Assembly (NCBI GenBank): GCA_963748095.1
Contig: CAVVIO010000018.1
Location: 1-64,000, forward strand
DNA: 64,000 bases
Reading direction: 5' to 3'
From: CAVVIO01 sp963748095
GTDB taxonomy: Bacteria; Bacteroidota; Bacteroidia; Bacteroidales; UBA10428
Within the stretch, counting starts at the first letter, position 1, and the number at the start of each line of letters is the position of its first letter. Made by a program: the position numbers and the translations under genes. Shown piece after piece: positions 55,290 to 63,938 of the stretch. The notes beneath the pieces were generated by a model. The model did not search any database. It was not told the origin of the DNA and saw only the letters and a program-made list of their open reading frames with translations.

Positions 55290-56786
55290 TTAATTGTTGA
55301 GGCTTTTTATATTATTCATCAGGTTCGATAATCTCTTCCACTTCAACCAGAACTGTTGCAATCTTTCCAGTTCGATCTTTTCATAAAATCCGAAAAAATA
55401 CAAAATTACCGGGAATAATAGTAAAAGTGATCCTTTTATAACAATCCGTAAAATCAGAGTCATTTCTGTGGTAAAAAGCGACAGCAGATATAAAACTACA
55501 GAGGCAATTATAATTAATAGGATTTTCTTTATTTCGAAAGGAATAAAATATACTTTCTGCGCGCTTCTGTATACAAGTATGAAAAATAATATCTGAGAAA
55601 AACAAGTGGCAATAGCAGCTCCTATATAACTAAGTATATTTATCAGGAAGTAACACAATGGAATATTCACTAACATACTAATAGTAATAATACGTGCAGT
55701 TATAATAGTCTTTTTGGAGATATTAATGCCAGTTAGTGATACATCCCGCAACATCGTAAAAAACATTCCGAGTGATATAATAGGAATGACTTTATAAGCT
55801 GGCCAATAATCAGTATTTCTGGTAATTAATTTTACTATTTCAAAACTAAATAAAGAAAGTGCCAGAACGACTATAATTAATCCAAAGGAATAATAAGTCA
55901 TTATTTTTGAGTAAAATCTCTTGTTATCGGGATGGTCCATCATTTTAAATATGACCGGTTGAAGTGCCATATTAACAGAAGTAATTAAAAATACCCTCAA
56001 TGTATTACTTAACTTGAATCCCAGGGAATATTTTCCTACAATATCAAAATCTGTTAAAAATTTAAGCAGATACCTGTCGGTGACATTCAGGACAATTCCC
56101 GTTAAAGCAGTAATTAAAAGCGGAAAACTAAACTTTAGCATTGACTTCAATACTCCCCAAACAAATTGTGGTTTGATTTCTTTGTAAAGAAAGAAAATTG
56201 CTAGTGCCGTATAGATAATACTCCCGGTAATAAGAGCATAGTAAATTCCTTCAACTGACTTATCTAGGTATACTATGAAATAAATATTTAATAGAAGTAT
56301 CAGAGTAAGTTTAATAACCATAAGTGCAGAAAATAAAACAGCTTTGTCCTGCAGTCTCATCATTGTGGCAAATACAATATTTATGGCCTCCATTGCTGAT
56401 AAAGCAAACAGTAGAATTATCAGGTTACTGTACTTCTCTGAATCAAACAGTATACTTGAAAGAAAAGTGGAATATCTGAAGCCTATAAATAGTATTATTG
56501 CTGAAAAGGCTGTAATAGTAACCAGAGTAGTAAAAACAACAGACTTTTGATAGATTAGATACTTTTTGTCCCAGTACCATCTGAAAATAGCATTATTCAG
56601 GCCTAAACCAAATAATGCAATAAATACCTGGGAACTGATATCAAGGATCCCTAATATTCCGTATTCGGAAGGAACCAATTTCGAAGTATACAGCGGGATT
56701 AAGATAAACCCCGCCAATCGTCCTACTAAATTTCCTATACTGTAAATAAAAGTACTTTTAGCTGTTGAACGCAGTATATCAAGCAT
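55290..56786 (-). CDS. Oligosaccharide flippase (Wzx-type, MOP superfamily)
   Basis: The 498-residue inner-membrane protein has about 14 hydrophobic helices from residue 10 to ~480. It opens with RSTAKSTFIYSIGNLVGRLA and GFILIPLYTSKLVPSEYGIL, the conserved first helices of polysaccharide-exporting flippases. It should move lipid-linked repeat units across the membrane. It is the last gene of the minus-strand operon running from beyond 64 kb, and its start overlaps the previous gene by 8 bases. Codons are AT-rich, like the rest of the operon. Confidence 0.87.
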   Translation of the reverse strand: MLDILRSTAKSTFIYSIGNLVGRLAGFILIPLYTSKLVPSEYGILGILDISSQVFIALFGLGLNNAIFRWYWDKKYLIYQKSVVFTTLVTITAFSAIILFIGFRYSTFLSSILFDSEKYSNLIILLFALSAMEAINIVFATMMRLQDKAVLFSALMVIKLTLILLLNIYFIVYLDKSVEGIYYALITGSIIYTALAIFFLYKEIKPQFVWGVLKSMLKFSFPLLITALTGIVLNVTDRYLLKFLTDFDIVGKYSLGFKLSNTLRVFLITSVNMALQPVIFKMMDHPDNKRFYSKIMTYYSFGLIIVVLALSLFSFEIVKLITRNTDYWPAYKVIPIISLGMFFTMLRDVSLTGINISKKTIITARIITISMLVNIPLCYFLINILSYIGAAIATCFSQILFFILVYRSAQKVYFIPFEIKKILLIIIASVVLYLLSLFTTEMTLILRIVIKGSLLLLFPVILYFFGFYEKIELERLQQFWLKWKRLSNLMNNIKSLNN

Positions 56787-58006
56787 AATCTGGTTTCTTA
56801 AGTTTCTGAGAGATTCCTTTTATGAAAAAATTTGAAAATGCCTTTGCCATCCATGCTTGTCCCCATCTGATATAAGGTATCCTGGATTTGAATATATTCC
56901 CTGTAAATCTGCTTTTAAGTAAACCATAATAAAAATAAGCCTTTATTATCTTGTAAATTTTCAATGGTCCATTGGAGTATATTCCCAGCTAATGTAGAAG
57001 CTTCTGGAAAAGTATCAGACAATTCACTCAGGCAATTAATACTTTCGGCACATGAATGAATATCAATTCTATACTTTCTGTCCGGCTTTAATTTGGGAAT
57101 TTTTTGATCTTCGAAAAAATTATTTTTATAATGATCATAGCATTTTTTCAGTGATAAAAATACATCTTCTCGTTTTGTGAGTTTCCAGATAGAATGAAGA
57201 TTTCGTAAAACAAATCCGGTATGATAATTATCTATAAAATTACCTGGCGGTTCAGGAGGTCCGTTATAATCAAATGAACCATCCGGCAATTGGGAGGATA
57301 TTGAATAGGAGGCAGCAGCATTGCCTTTTTCTATCCATAATGGGATATCCAACTCAACTCCTGTTTTAATTAGAAATTCCGCGACAAATAAATTAAGATT
57401 ATGTACATGGTTTATATAAAGGGGAGTATATGAAAAACAAATATTTCCGTTAACTTTATCGTAAGGGAGTGAATTAAGGAATATTGATATTTTTTTACAA
57501 CTATTTAGATATTTTTTATCACCTGTAAATTTCCAGAATGACCAAAAGGCATCTCCCACAGCAGTAGTAACGATTCCATTGGGCGTATTGGCAGGAATAA
57601 ACAATGCTGATTGCCAGTCGAAAGGGTATCCCCATCCATAGCCGCCATTGATCTCTGTTTTATTTTCATAAAGCCATTGAATACATTCTTCGGCTTTGAG
57701 TAAATAAATATTTTTTTGAGTAACCTGATAAATGTCCAGATAAGCTTTTGCAAATAATCCCATTGCCTTGGCATTTATCTGCGGTTTAATATTCATAACT
57801 TTCCGGCTTATCACCGGGAATGTAGTGAAGATTTCAAATACAAACTCCCTGAATAAAGAAGCCAATTTGCTTTTGTTGCCCAGGGCAGTCAATCTGATTA
57901 TATAGCTTTTTCCTTTAATATCGTATGGATCATAACCTTTCCAGCCGTTTTGGTCAATCCAATAGTGTAGCTTTTCAAAAGATATGTTAAAATTACTTAT
58001 CTCCAT
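56779..58006 (-). pseudogene. Unassigned (alpha/alpha)6-like protein of polysaccharide operon, one frameshift
   Basis: It starts at 58006 (EISNFNISFEKLHYWIDQNG) and runs to a stop at 56915. An extra base near 56937 causes the stop. The remainder continues in the next frame (NKG/YFYYGLLKSRFTGNIF, PYIRWGQAWMAKAFSNFF) to 56779. The repaired length is ~408 residues. Repeated helix pairs with aromatic loops (GGYGWGYPFDWQSALFI, ANTPNGIVTTAVGDAFW, DGSFDYNGPPEPPGNFIDNY, HTGFVLRNLHSIWK) suggest an (alpha/alpha)6 toroid as in epimerases, lyases and glycosidases. Similar proteins occur in polysaccharide loci, sometimes misnamed. The activity is unknown. The end overlaps the flippase start by 8 bases. 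Confidence 0.7.
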
Positions 58007-58091
58007 TTTTATTCAATTCCAAATAGTTGTCAGTCTGATTCAATAATTTCATGTCATCAAAAGAGATTTTTAATTTTGAGATTAATTGATG

Positions 58092-58631
58092 TCATATTTC
58101 AATTGTAGATTGCGCAGTTTTCGGAGTATATCCGAGTTGAGTAAGATGATCTTTCAAATCATTGTTTGAAAAGATATGTTTTACAGGCTTACAAGGATTT
58201 CCAGCACAAAAAGTAAATGGCGACAAGGATTTATTCACGAGGCTACTAGCGCCAACAACCGCACCTTTATGAATGGTTACTCCTCCAAGATTTGTCACAG
58301 AACTGCCACGCCACACCTCATCTTCAATATTTATTTGTTTCATATTTTCCCGGTATGGAGCCTTTAGAAAACGGTTACTTTTTCCTAATGCACCCATATA
58401 ATGATTACTTCCATTAAGAATTGGGAAAGGTCCAAACATCACATTATTTCCTGTTTTTACTGCAGCTGCAATATATGCCCGTGGGCCAATAAAAACATTG
58501 TTCCCAATTTCAATTTCAGCAGATGTTAAAAATGGGCTTTTAATGTCACATATAATATTTTCTTCAACTAATTTCAATTTTGAAAGAAGTTTTCTTTTAT
58601 GCGTGTAAAACTTAATTTTTTTTAATAGCAT
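58092..58631 (-). CDS. Hexapeptide-repeat acyltransferase (LbH)
   Basis: The 179-residue protein is chosen to start at 58631 (MLLKKIKFYTHKRKLLSKLK), one base after the preceding stop. The longer frame would overlap that gene in a hydrophobic stretch. A left-handed beta-helix is indicated by repeats such as AEIEIGNNVFIGPRAYIAAA and GGVTIHKGAVVGASSLVNKS, ending in the CAGNPCKPVKHI turn typical of sugar O-acetyltransferases. The insertion NGSNHYMGALGKSNRFL may hold the acceptor. It likely acetylates a sugar of the repeat unit using acetyl-CoA. Confidence 0.8.
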   Translation of the reverse strand: MLLKKIKFYTHKRKLLSKLKLVEENIICDIKSPFLTSAEIEIGNNVFIGPRAYIAAAVKTGNNVMFGPFPILNGSNHYMGALGKSNRFLKAPYRENMKQINIEDEVWRGSSVTNLGGVTIHKGAVVGASSLVNKSLSPFTFCAGNPCKPVKHIFSNNDLKDHLTQLGYTPKTAQSTIEI

Positions 58632-58632
58632 G

Positions 58633-58998
58633 TTACAATTTTGTGTAATAACAATACATATTATCAAATACAGGAAATGGTGAAAAGATAGATTTATCAC
58701 CTGTCAGGCATTCGACATCTAAAACTGATGAGGGCGATTTTTTTAATAATTTTTCAGCCGTTTTTTTTTCAGTTAGCCATTTCTTCGGGGGAATGAATTC
58801 AAAAGGAAATTCAGCTCTGTCAACGAAATCATCATACATTTCTTTCAGATCAACAGGATGATCATGTATATTAAAAAAAGCTGACTTACAACTTTGGTAG
58901 TGGTATAAGGAATAATCATTTGAGTTAACCGGAGATTTTATTTTTTTTATTTCGGATATCTCTCCAGATCCATATAGTTTACATTCCTTCATTAGCAA
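58633..58998 (-). pseudogene. Truncated class I SAM methyltransferase remnant
   Basis: The 121-residue frame resembles the N-terminal third of sugar-cluster methyltransferases (LYHYQSCKSAFFNIHDHPVD and WLTEKKTAEKLLKKSPSSVL). The SAM-binding motif I, normally VLDVGCGTGD, reads VLDVECLTGD here. The protein then ends after about 20 unrelated residues, so the SAM-binding domain is missing and the key glycines are lost. It overlaps the upstream SDR gene by 20 bases and ends one base before the acyltransferase. I judge it a nonfunctional remnant; an independent short protein is less likely. Confidence 0.6.
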
Positions 58999-59854
58999 TT
59001 ATTTTTTTCAAACCGTTCTCAAAAGTGGTTGATGGCGACCAGTTCAGCATTTTTTTTGCTTTTTCAATATTAGCAACCACATTATTAATTTCATTTTTCC
59101 TTTCGTTATTTTCACACACGATCTTTTTCTGAAAATTTGTAATATTCAGGCAGGTTTTAATTATTTCTTCAACACTATAAGAAATACCTGATCCGATATT
59201 AAAGATTTCAAATCTATATTTCATTTCCATTGAATGAATAATACTATCCACAAGATCATCGATATAAACGAAATCCCGTTTTGGTTTTAAAGAAAATACA
59301 GAGATTTCCCGGCTATCTGATATAACCTGTTTAATAATTTTGGGTATCAGAAAATTATTTGATTGACCCGGGCCATAAATATTAAAAGGTCGTATTATGG
59401 TAACAGGGACATTATAATTTTCGGCATAAAATTTACATATCGATTCAGCAGCTATTTTACTATGCATGTATGGGTTAGCAGCTTTCAATGTATGATTTTC
59501 ATCAATTGGTAAATAATCAGGATTTCCGTAAACATATGCGCTGATATAGGTAAGTGAAGCATTATATTTTCGGCACTGTTCCAATACATTCAACGTACCC
59601 AGAAAATTGGTTTTATAGAAGCTATATGGATCTTCCCAACTTAATGGTACATATGTTTTAGCGGCAAGGTGGATTACATGATCTAATTTACTCAGATCAA
59701 ATTTATATCCGGCTATGTCTCCATCCTCAATATCAAATTCAATAATTTTCAGATCAGATAACTTTTCAAGTTGATTGACCAGGTGTTTTCCGATAAAACC
59801 CTTTGATCCGGTTATTAATATTGTTTTATTCTTTTTATTCACGTAATAAAACAT
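58979..59854 (-). CDS. NAD-dependent epimerase/dehydratase (extended SDR)
   Basis: The 291-residue enzyme has the NAD-binding ILITGSKGFIGKHLV (Gly-rich motif, residues ~13-27), HLAAKTYV, a catalytic Tyr-x3-Lys in NPYMHSKIAAES, and RPFNIYGPGQ. This layout is shared by UDP-glucose 4-epimerases and GDP/dTDP-sugar 4,6-dehydratases or reductases, so the substrate is open. A Ser-Ala-Tyr (ISAYVYG) replaces the usual ST-S-x-V-Y-G segment. It overlaps the nucleotidyltransferase gene upstream (20 bases) and the methyltransferase remnant downstream (20 bases). It probably edits the nucleotide sugar made by the preceding enzymes. Confidence 0.85.
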   Translation of the reverse strand: MFYYVNKKNKTILITGSKGFIGKHLVNQLEKLSDLKIIEFDIEDGDIAGYKFDLSKLDHVIHLAAKTYVPLSWEDPYSFYKTNFLGTLNVLEQCRKYNASLTYISAYVYGNPDYLPIDENHTLKAANPYMHSKIAAESICKFYAENYNVPVTIIRPFNIYGPGQSNNFLIPKIIKQVISDSREISVFSLKPKRDFVYIDDLVDSIIHSMEMKYRFEIFNIGSGISYSVEEIIKTCLNITNFQKKIVCENNERKNEINNVVANIEKAKKMLNWSPSTTFENGLKKIIANEGM

Positions 59855-60548
59855 TTTTTAATTTGTCAAAGTCTTCTATGGCTTCCATATAATCATCAGG
59901 TCGTCCAATATCTTTCCAGTAGCCCGAAAAGTTTGAAACAGTCGGCAGTATCTTTTTTTCAATCATTAAATACATCAGGTCATCAAAACCGAATTTTTCA
60001 TTTTCGGGAATAAAATCGAGCACTTTTTTATTCAGCATATAAATGCCCATGCTTACATGAAAATTATAGGTTGGCTTTTCTGTAAAACCATAAAGTTTAT
60101 TTTCGTTATTTACTTCAAGTACCCCGTATTCCATGGCATGGGTCCTTTTATAGGAGGAAATGGTAAAAATATTTTTACGGGTAACATGATCATTGTAAAA
60201 AGATTCAAAATTCAAATCAGTTAATATATCCCCGTTCATGACCAGAAAATTTTCAGGCAGATCCTTAATTAATTTGAGGGGACCCATAGTACTGAGGGGT
60301 TTTTCTTCCATCGAATAATCGATTTTCACGTTCCATTTACGGCCATCTCCACAAAATGCTTTTATTATTTCGGCCTGATGATTAACGGCTAATGTAATAT
60401 GATCAAAACCGTTGTAAGAAAGCTGACGGATTACTATTTCCAGGATAGAATAAGAGCCGACAGGCATCAATGGTTTTGGCAACACCACAGTATAGGGTCT
60501 TAACCTGGTTCCTTTACCCCCCGTTAATAATATTGCACGCTTAGACAT
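59835..60548 (-). CDS. Sugar-phosphate nucleotidyltransferase
   Basis: The 237-residue protein has the nucleotidyltransferase signature AILLTGGKGTRLRPYTVVLP-KPLMPVG at the N-terminus. FLVMNGDILTDLNF supplies the metal-binding Asp near residue 108. GFTEKPTYNFHVSMGIYMLN and GYWKDIGRPDDYMEA complete the core. It activates a sugar 1-phosphate to an NDP-sugar. The short length without a left-handed helix tail resembles D-glycero-D-manno-heptose or mannose-1-P guanylyltransferase types, but base specificity cannot be told. It overlaps the LegB-like gene by 8 bases and the SDR by 20. Confidence 0.88.
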   Translation of the reverse strand: MSKRAILLTGGKGTRLRPYTVVLPKPLMPVGSYSILEIVIRQLSYNGFDHITLAVNHQAEIIKAFCGDGRKWNVKIDYSMEEKPLSTMGPLKLIKDLPENFLVMNGDILTDLNFESFYNDHVTRKNIFTISSYKRTHAMEYGVLEVNNENKLYGFTEKPTYNFHVSMGIYMLNKKVLDFIPENEKFGFDDLMYLMIEKKILPTVSNFSGYWKDIGRPDDYMEAIEDFDKLKNVLLRE

Positions 60549-61533
60549 TATATATGTTGGTTTTAAATTTTGAAAGGTTTCCCTTTTTTTTGTACCAATC
60601 TATAGTTTCAAGCAGACCTGTTTTCAGCGTATAAGCAGGCTCAAAACCGGTTAAATCTTTTATCAGGCTGTTATCACAGTTTAATCTGAAAACTTCTGAT
60701 TTTTCAGGTCTTTTTCTTTCTTCTTCAATGATAATTTCAGTATCACTTTGAGTTAGTTCTTTTAAAAGAAAAAATAAATCCTTAATTGAAATTTCTTTTC
60801 CACTACCTATATTAATAGTTTTGCCTAAAGTATTCTGAGATTCTGCTAATAGTATCATTCCCTTGCAGGTATCTTTTACAAAATTAAAATCCCGGGTTGG
60901 TCTTGTATCCCCTAATTTTATTTCTTTTTTCCTTTCAACCATCTGACAGATAATGTTGGGTATTACAGCCCGAAGCGATTGTCGGGGGCCATAGGTATTA
61001 AAAGGTCGGGCAATGGTTAACGGAAGATCAAATGTGTTGAAAAAACTCATTGCTATGGCATCAGCGCCAATCTTACTGGCACTGTAAGGTGACTGCGGTT
61101 GTAAGGGATGTTTTTCGTCAATAGGAACATATTGTGCAGTTCCGTATACTTCGCTGGTCGAAGTGCAGATGATCCTTTCACATTTGTTTTTCAATGCCGC
61201 CTGGCATATATTAAGCGTACCAGTAACATTGGTCTGTACATAATTCTGGGGAGCTACATATGAATAGGGAATTGCAATAAGCGCTGCTAAATGGAAAATT
61301 ATATCGATGTCTTTGGTGATTTCATCACAATAAAACGGATCACGTACATCACCTGAAACAACGGTTGTTTCTTTCAGGCAGGATATGTCCTCGAGCCAGC
61401 CCCAGTAATTAAATGAATTATAAAACGAAAGGGCTTTAACTTTGGCTCCCTTGGCATGCAGCATTTCAACCAGATGCGATCCTATAAATCCATCGGCCCC
61501 TGTTACTAAAACATGTTTATTTGTCCAATCCAT
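60541..61533 (-). CDS. LegB-like NAD-dependent sugar 4,6-dehydratase
   Basis: The 330-residue extended SDR has VLVTGADGFIGSHLVEMLHA (NAD motif) and LSFYNSFNYWGWLED, the segment that marks LegB-type UDP-GlcNAc 4,6-dehydratases. It also has CTSTSEVYGTAQYVPIDEKH, the active-site YSASKIGADA, ARPFNTYGPRQSLRAVIP and TRPTRDFNFV. LegB feeds the route to legionaminic acid and other 4-amino-6-deoxy sugars. The partner aminotransferase is not in the window but could lie past 64 kb, upstream in the same operon. Overlaps with both neighbours (17 and 8 bases) show translational coupling. Assignment to this subfamily is from remembered motifs. Confidence 0.82.
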   Translation of the reverse strand: MDWTNKHVLVTGADGFIGSHLVEMLHAKGAKVKALSFYNSFNYWGWLEDISCLKETTVVSGDVRDPFYCDEITKDIDIIFHLAALIAIPYSYVAPQNYVQTNVTGTLNICQAALKNKCERIICTSTSEVYGTAQYVPIDEKHPLQPQSPYSASKIGADAIAMSFFNTFDLPLTIARPFNTYGPRQSLRAVIPNIICQMVERKKEIKLGDTRPTRDFNFVKDTCKGMILLAESQNTLGKTINIGSGKEISIKDLFFLLKELTQSDTEIIIEEERKRPEKSEVFRLNCDNSLIKDLTGFEPAYTLKTGLLETIDWYKKKGNLSKFKTNIYNV

Positions 61534-62569
61534 AGATATCTTTTATTATCGGATGTTTGAATTTTTTTGTTTTACACAAATCAATTTTCTTCTGCAAAGG
61601 TAGAAATTGCTGATTTTTTATAACAAATAATATTTTCTCGGTGAGATCATCGGCACTTCTGTTTTTAAATAAGCGGGTTCCTTCAGGTCTTGGAACAATA
61701 TCACTGGCAATTACAGGTGTTTCAAACCAAAGCGCTTCTTTAATTGAAACGGAATTTCCATCCGTATTTGTTGGCCTGATAAAAATATGACTGTATAAAA
61801 ACAAGGGATAGATTTCTTTAGGTTTATTTTCAATAAGGATAAAATTGTTATCGAGGTTTAATTCTTTTCTTTTTTGCAAAAAGTTTTGATATAAAACTTT
61901 ATCATTTACACCATTTACACTGGCGATTACCAATAATTCCAGTTTGCGGTTATTTACAAGGTTGTTTAAAGCTTCCAGGGCAATATCAAAACCATAAAGA
62001 TCTTCCCCCCTATATTTTGAAAACCAACCAACCATACAAATAATAAATTGGTAAGGAGGAATTTTAAAATCTTTAGTAAACGAAGTTAGATCTTCTTCTT
62101 TATAAACAGGAGGAATAAATGCATCATATAAATAAATGCTTTTTGGATTTAGTTTCGATATGGCCTGGAATAATACTTCGTTGGAAGCAATAAAATTAGT
62201 GTAGGGTATAAGTGATTTGATTTTCCTTGATATAAAAGATTTTTCTTTAATTGTATCGGAAAAACTGGTACCGTGCAGATGAAGAAAAACATTTTTCCTG
62301 AAATAAGAAACGACTGATAATAAGAATCTTATTTTTTTACTGGTGGAATGGTAATGAATTATTTTGTATCCGGCAAATAAGAAGTATACAAAATAAATGT
62401 ACTTCCATAATCCATAGAACGGTTTGCCGTATTTTGAGATCTTTTGAATATTATAGAAATGGATTTTTTTTTCAGGAAGAAGCTTTAAAATACGTTCAAT
62501 ATGAACAGAGATACCTCCATAGGGTGGCGGGTAAGGGCCTATAATTGCTATTATTTCATTCCTGATCAT
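61517..62569 (-). CDS. Glycosyltransferase, GT4-like
   Basis: The 350-residue GT-B protein opens with IIAIIGPYPPPYGGISVHIE, the strand and glycine loop of GT4 enzymes. The C-terminal half has FIICMVGWFSKYRGEDLYGF and IFIRPTNTDGNSVSIKEALW, in which the usual E-x7-E acidic pair is partly replaced (DGNSVSIKEAL). PVIASDIVPRPEGTRLF follows. It probably adds one sugar of the repeat unit. The donor is unknown. It overlaps the PaaK-like gene by 14 bases and the LegB-like gene by 17. Confidence 0.8.
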   Translation of the reverse strand: MIRNEIIAIIGPYPPPYGGISVHIERILKLLPEKKIHFYNIQKISKYGKPFYGLWKYIYFVYFLFAGYKIIHYHSTSKKIRFLLSVVSYFRKNVFLHLHGTSFSDTIKEKSFISRKIKSLIPYTNFIASNEVLFQAISKLNPKSIYLYDAFIPPVYKEEDLTSFTKDFKIPPYQFIICMVGWFSKYRGEDLYGFDIALEALNNLVNNRKLELLVIASVNGVNDKVLYQNFLQKRKELNLDNNFILIENKPKEIYPLFLYSHIFIRPTNTDGNSVSIKEALWFETPVIASDIVPRPEGTRLFKNRSADDLTEKILFVIKNQQFLPLQKKIDLCKTKKFKHPIIKDIYGLDK

Positions 62570-63938
62570 TCCTTAAAAAACTTTCTATATCAAGGTTTTG
62601 TTCCAGGTACATCAATTTACCGGATGCAGTTCTGTTTATATTATTTACCTCTTCAAATTCTATCTCAAAATTGTCTCCGATCTTTTCAAAAAGGGCATTT
62701 TGAATTCCCGGGGTGTTCACAAAGTCAACACCTTGTTTCTTTATATATTTGAATTTAAATTTTCCTATTTCATTCTGTACGAATCTGAACTGTAATAATT
62801 CATTAAATGTACCACAAATAATACTTACACCTGTTAGAGCAATGAGTTTTTTATTTTTGTCGACTATAAATTCATGTTCTCTTCCCTGTATTTCTTCAAT
62901 TATTAAATGGTTTCGTCCACAATGACTGCAAGAAGCAGCGCCTTTTTTTGCATAATCTTTTGACCTGTAACGAATAAAGGGTGTAGCATAATTCCAGAAA
63001 GAGGTCCCTACAATTTCTCCTATTTCTCCCTGATGAACTTCATTGTCATTGGAATCTATAATTTCTGTCACACCATATAAGGGGAATGCGTGATATCGAT
63101 CATTGTGTTCGCAATACCCGGCCAGTACAGTTTTTTCCCCATGACCATACCAGTTTACAATCGGGGCATTAAAAACTTCTTTAATCTGATTTTTTTGAAA
63201 ATCATAAAGGGTTTCCGATCCCAGCATGATGACTTTAAACTGGTGATTAATTTTAAGTCCGAGACTTTTAACCAATGAGGTAAAAACATGCAATGATGAA
63301 GGATACGCCCTTAAAATGGGTGTTTTATACTTTTCTATAGCAGTAACATATTGTTTTACATTTTCAGGAGTGAGGTCAAAAGAGGATAATATTAAACCGT
63401 TCAACGGATCATATTCTGCCGGTTTACTTATCTTTTTGCCTCTTAGTATTGTGGCATCAATATGATAATTGATTTCAGGGTAAAACCGAGACCATAACTC
63501 GTGCATAAAAGCCAGTTCTATTATCCCGTTTCGTCGTTGCTGGTAAAAAGCAAAAGGTATACCGGTAGACCCTCCAGTTGTTATTTTATGAATGCCAGAT
63601 AATCTTTTATAGGAAAATTCTTCAAGATTATCGCGAAGCATTTCTTTGGTAACAAAAGGAATTCGTTTAATATCTTCAAGCGATTTTAACTGATCAGGAT
63701 GAAAATTACCCTTTTCCCAGAGTTTTTTGTAACCAGGAATATTTCTCCAGGCATGAGCAACAATTTCTTTAAGATGTTTAAATTGAAGAGCTTTTAATTG
63801 TTCCTGTGAATAATAATCGCTTTTTCTGATATATTTTCTGAACTTATAGTATGTACCCGATCCAAGCATTAACCTGGGAGGTAATTTGGCATATAATTTT
63901 TTCAGAATAGATATCTTCTTAACTGCTCCGATAATCAT
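62556..63938 (-). CDS. PaaK/CapK-like adenylate-forming enzyme
   Basis: The 460-residue protein belongs to the phenylacetate-CoA ligase-like adenylate-forming family found in polysaccharide loci. It shows HAWRNIPGYKKLWEKGNFHP, IPFVTKEMLRDNLEE, the phosphate loop HKITTGGSTGIPFAFYQQRR (residues ~117-136), VNWYGHGEKTVLAGYCEHND, FIRYRSKDYAKKG and a late lysine in NRTASGKLMYLEQN. A Cys pair (CSHCGRNHL) may bind metal. It may activate a carboxylate such as an amino acid for attachment to a sugar; the substrate is unknown. The first 4 bases overlap the preceding gene (ATGA). Its presence fits an acyl- or aminoacyl-decorated glycan. Confidence 0.82.
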   Translation of the reverse strand: MIIGAVKKISILKKLYAKLPPRLMLGSGTYYKFRKYIRKSDYYSQEQLKALQFKHLKEIVAHAWRNIPGYKKLWEKGNFHPDQLKSLEDIKRIPFVTKEMLRDNLEEFSYKRLSGIHKITTGGSTGIPFAFYQQRRNGIIELAFMHELWSRFYPEINYHIDATILRGKKISKPAEYDPLNGLILSSFDLTPENVKQYVTAIEKYKTPILRAYPSSLHVFTSLVKSLGLKINHQFKVIMLGSETLYDFQKNQIKEVFNAPIVNWYGHGEKTVLAGYCEHNDRYHAFPLYGVTEIIDSNDNEVHQGEIGEIVGTSFWNYATPFIRYRSKDYAKKGAASCSHCGRNHLIIEEIQGREHEFIVDKNKKLIALTGVSIICGTFNELLQFRFVQNEIGKFKFKYIKKQGVDFVNTPGIQNALFEKIGDNFEIEFEEVNNINRTASGKLMYLEQNLDIESFLRNDQE

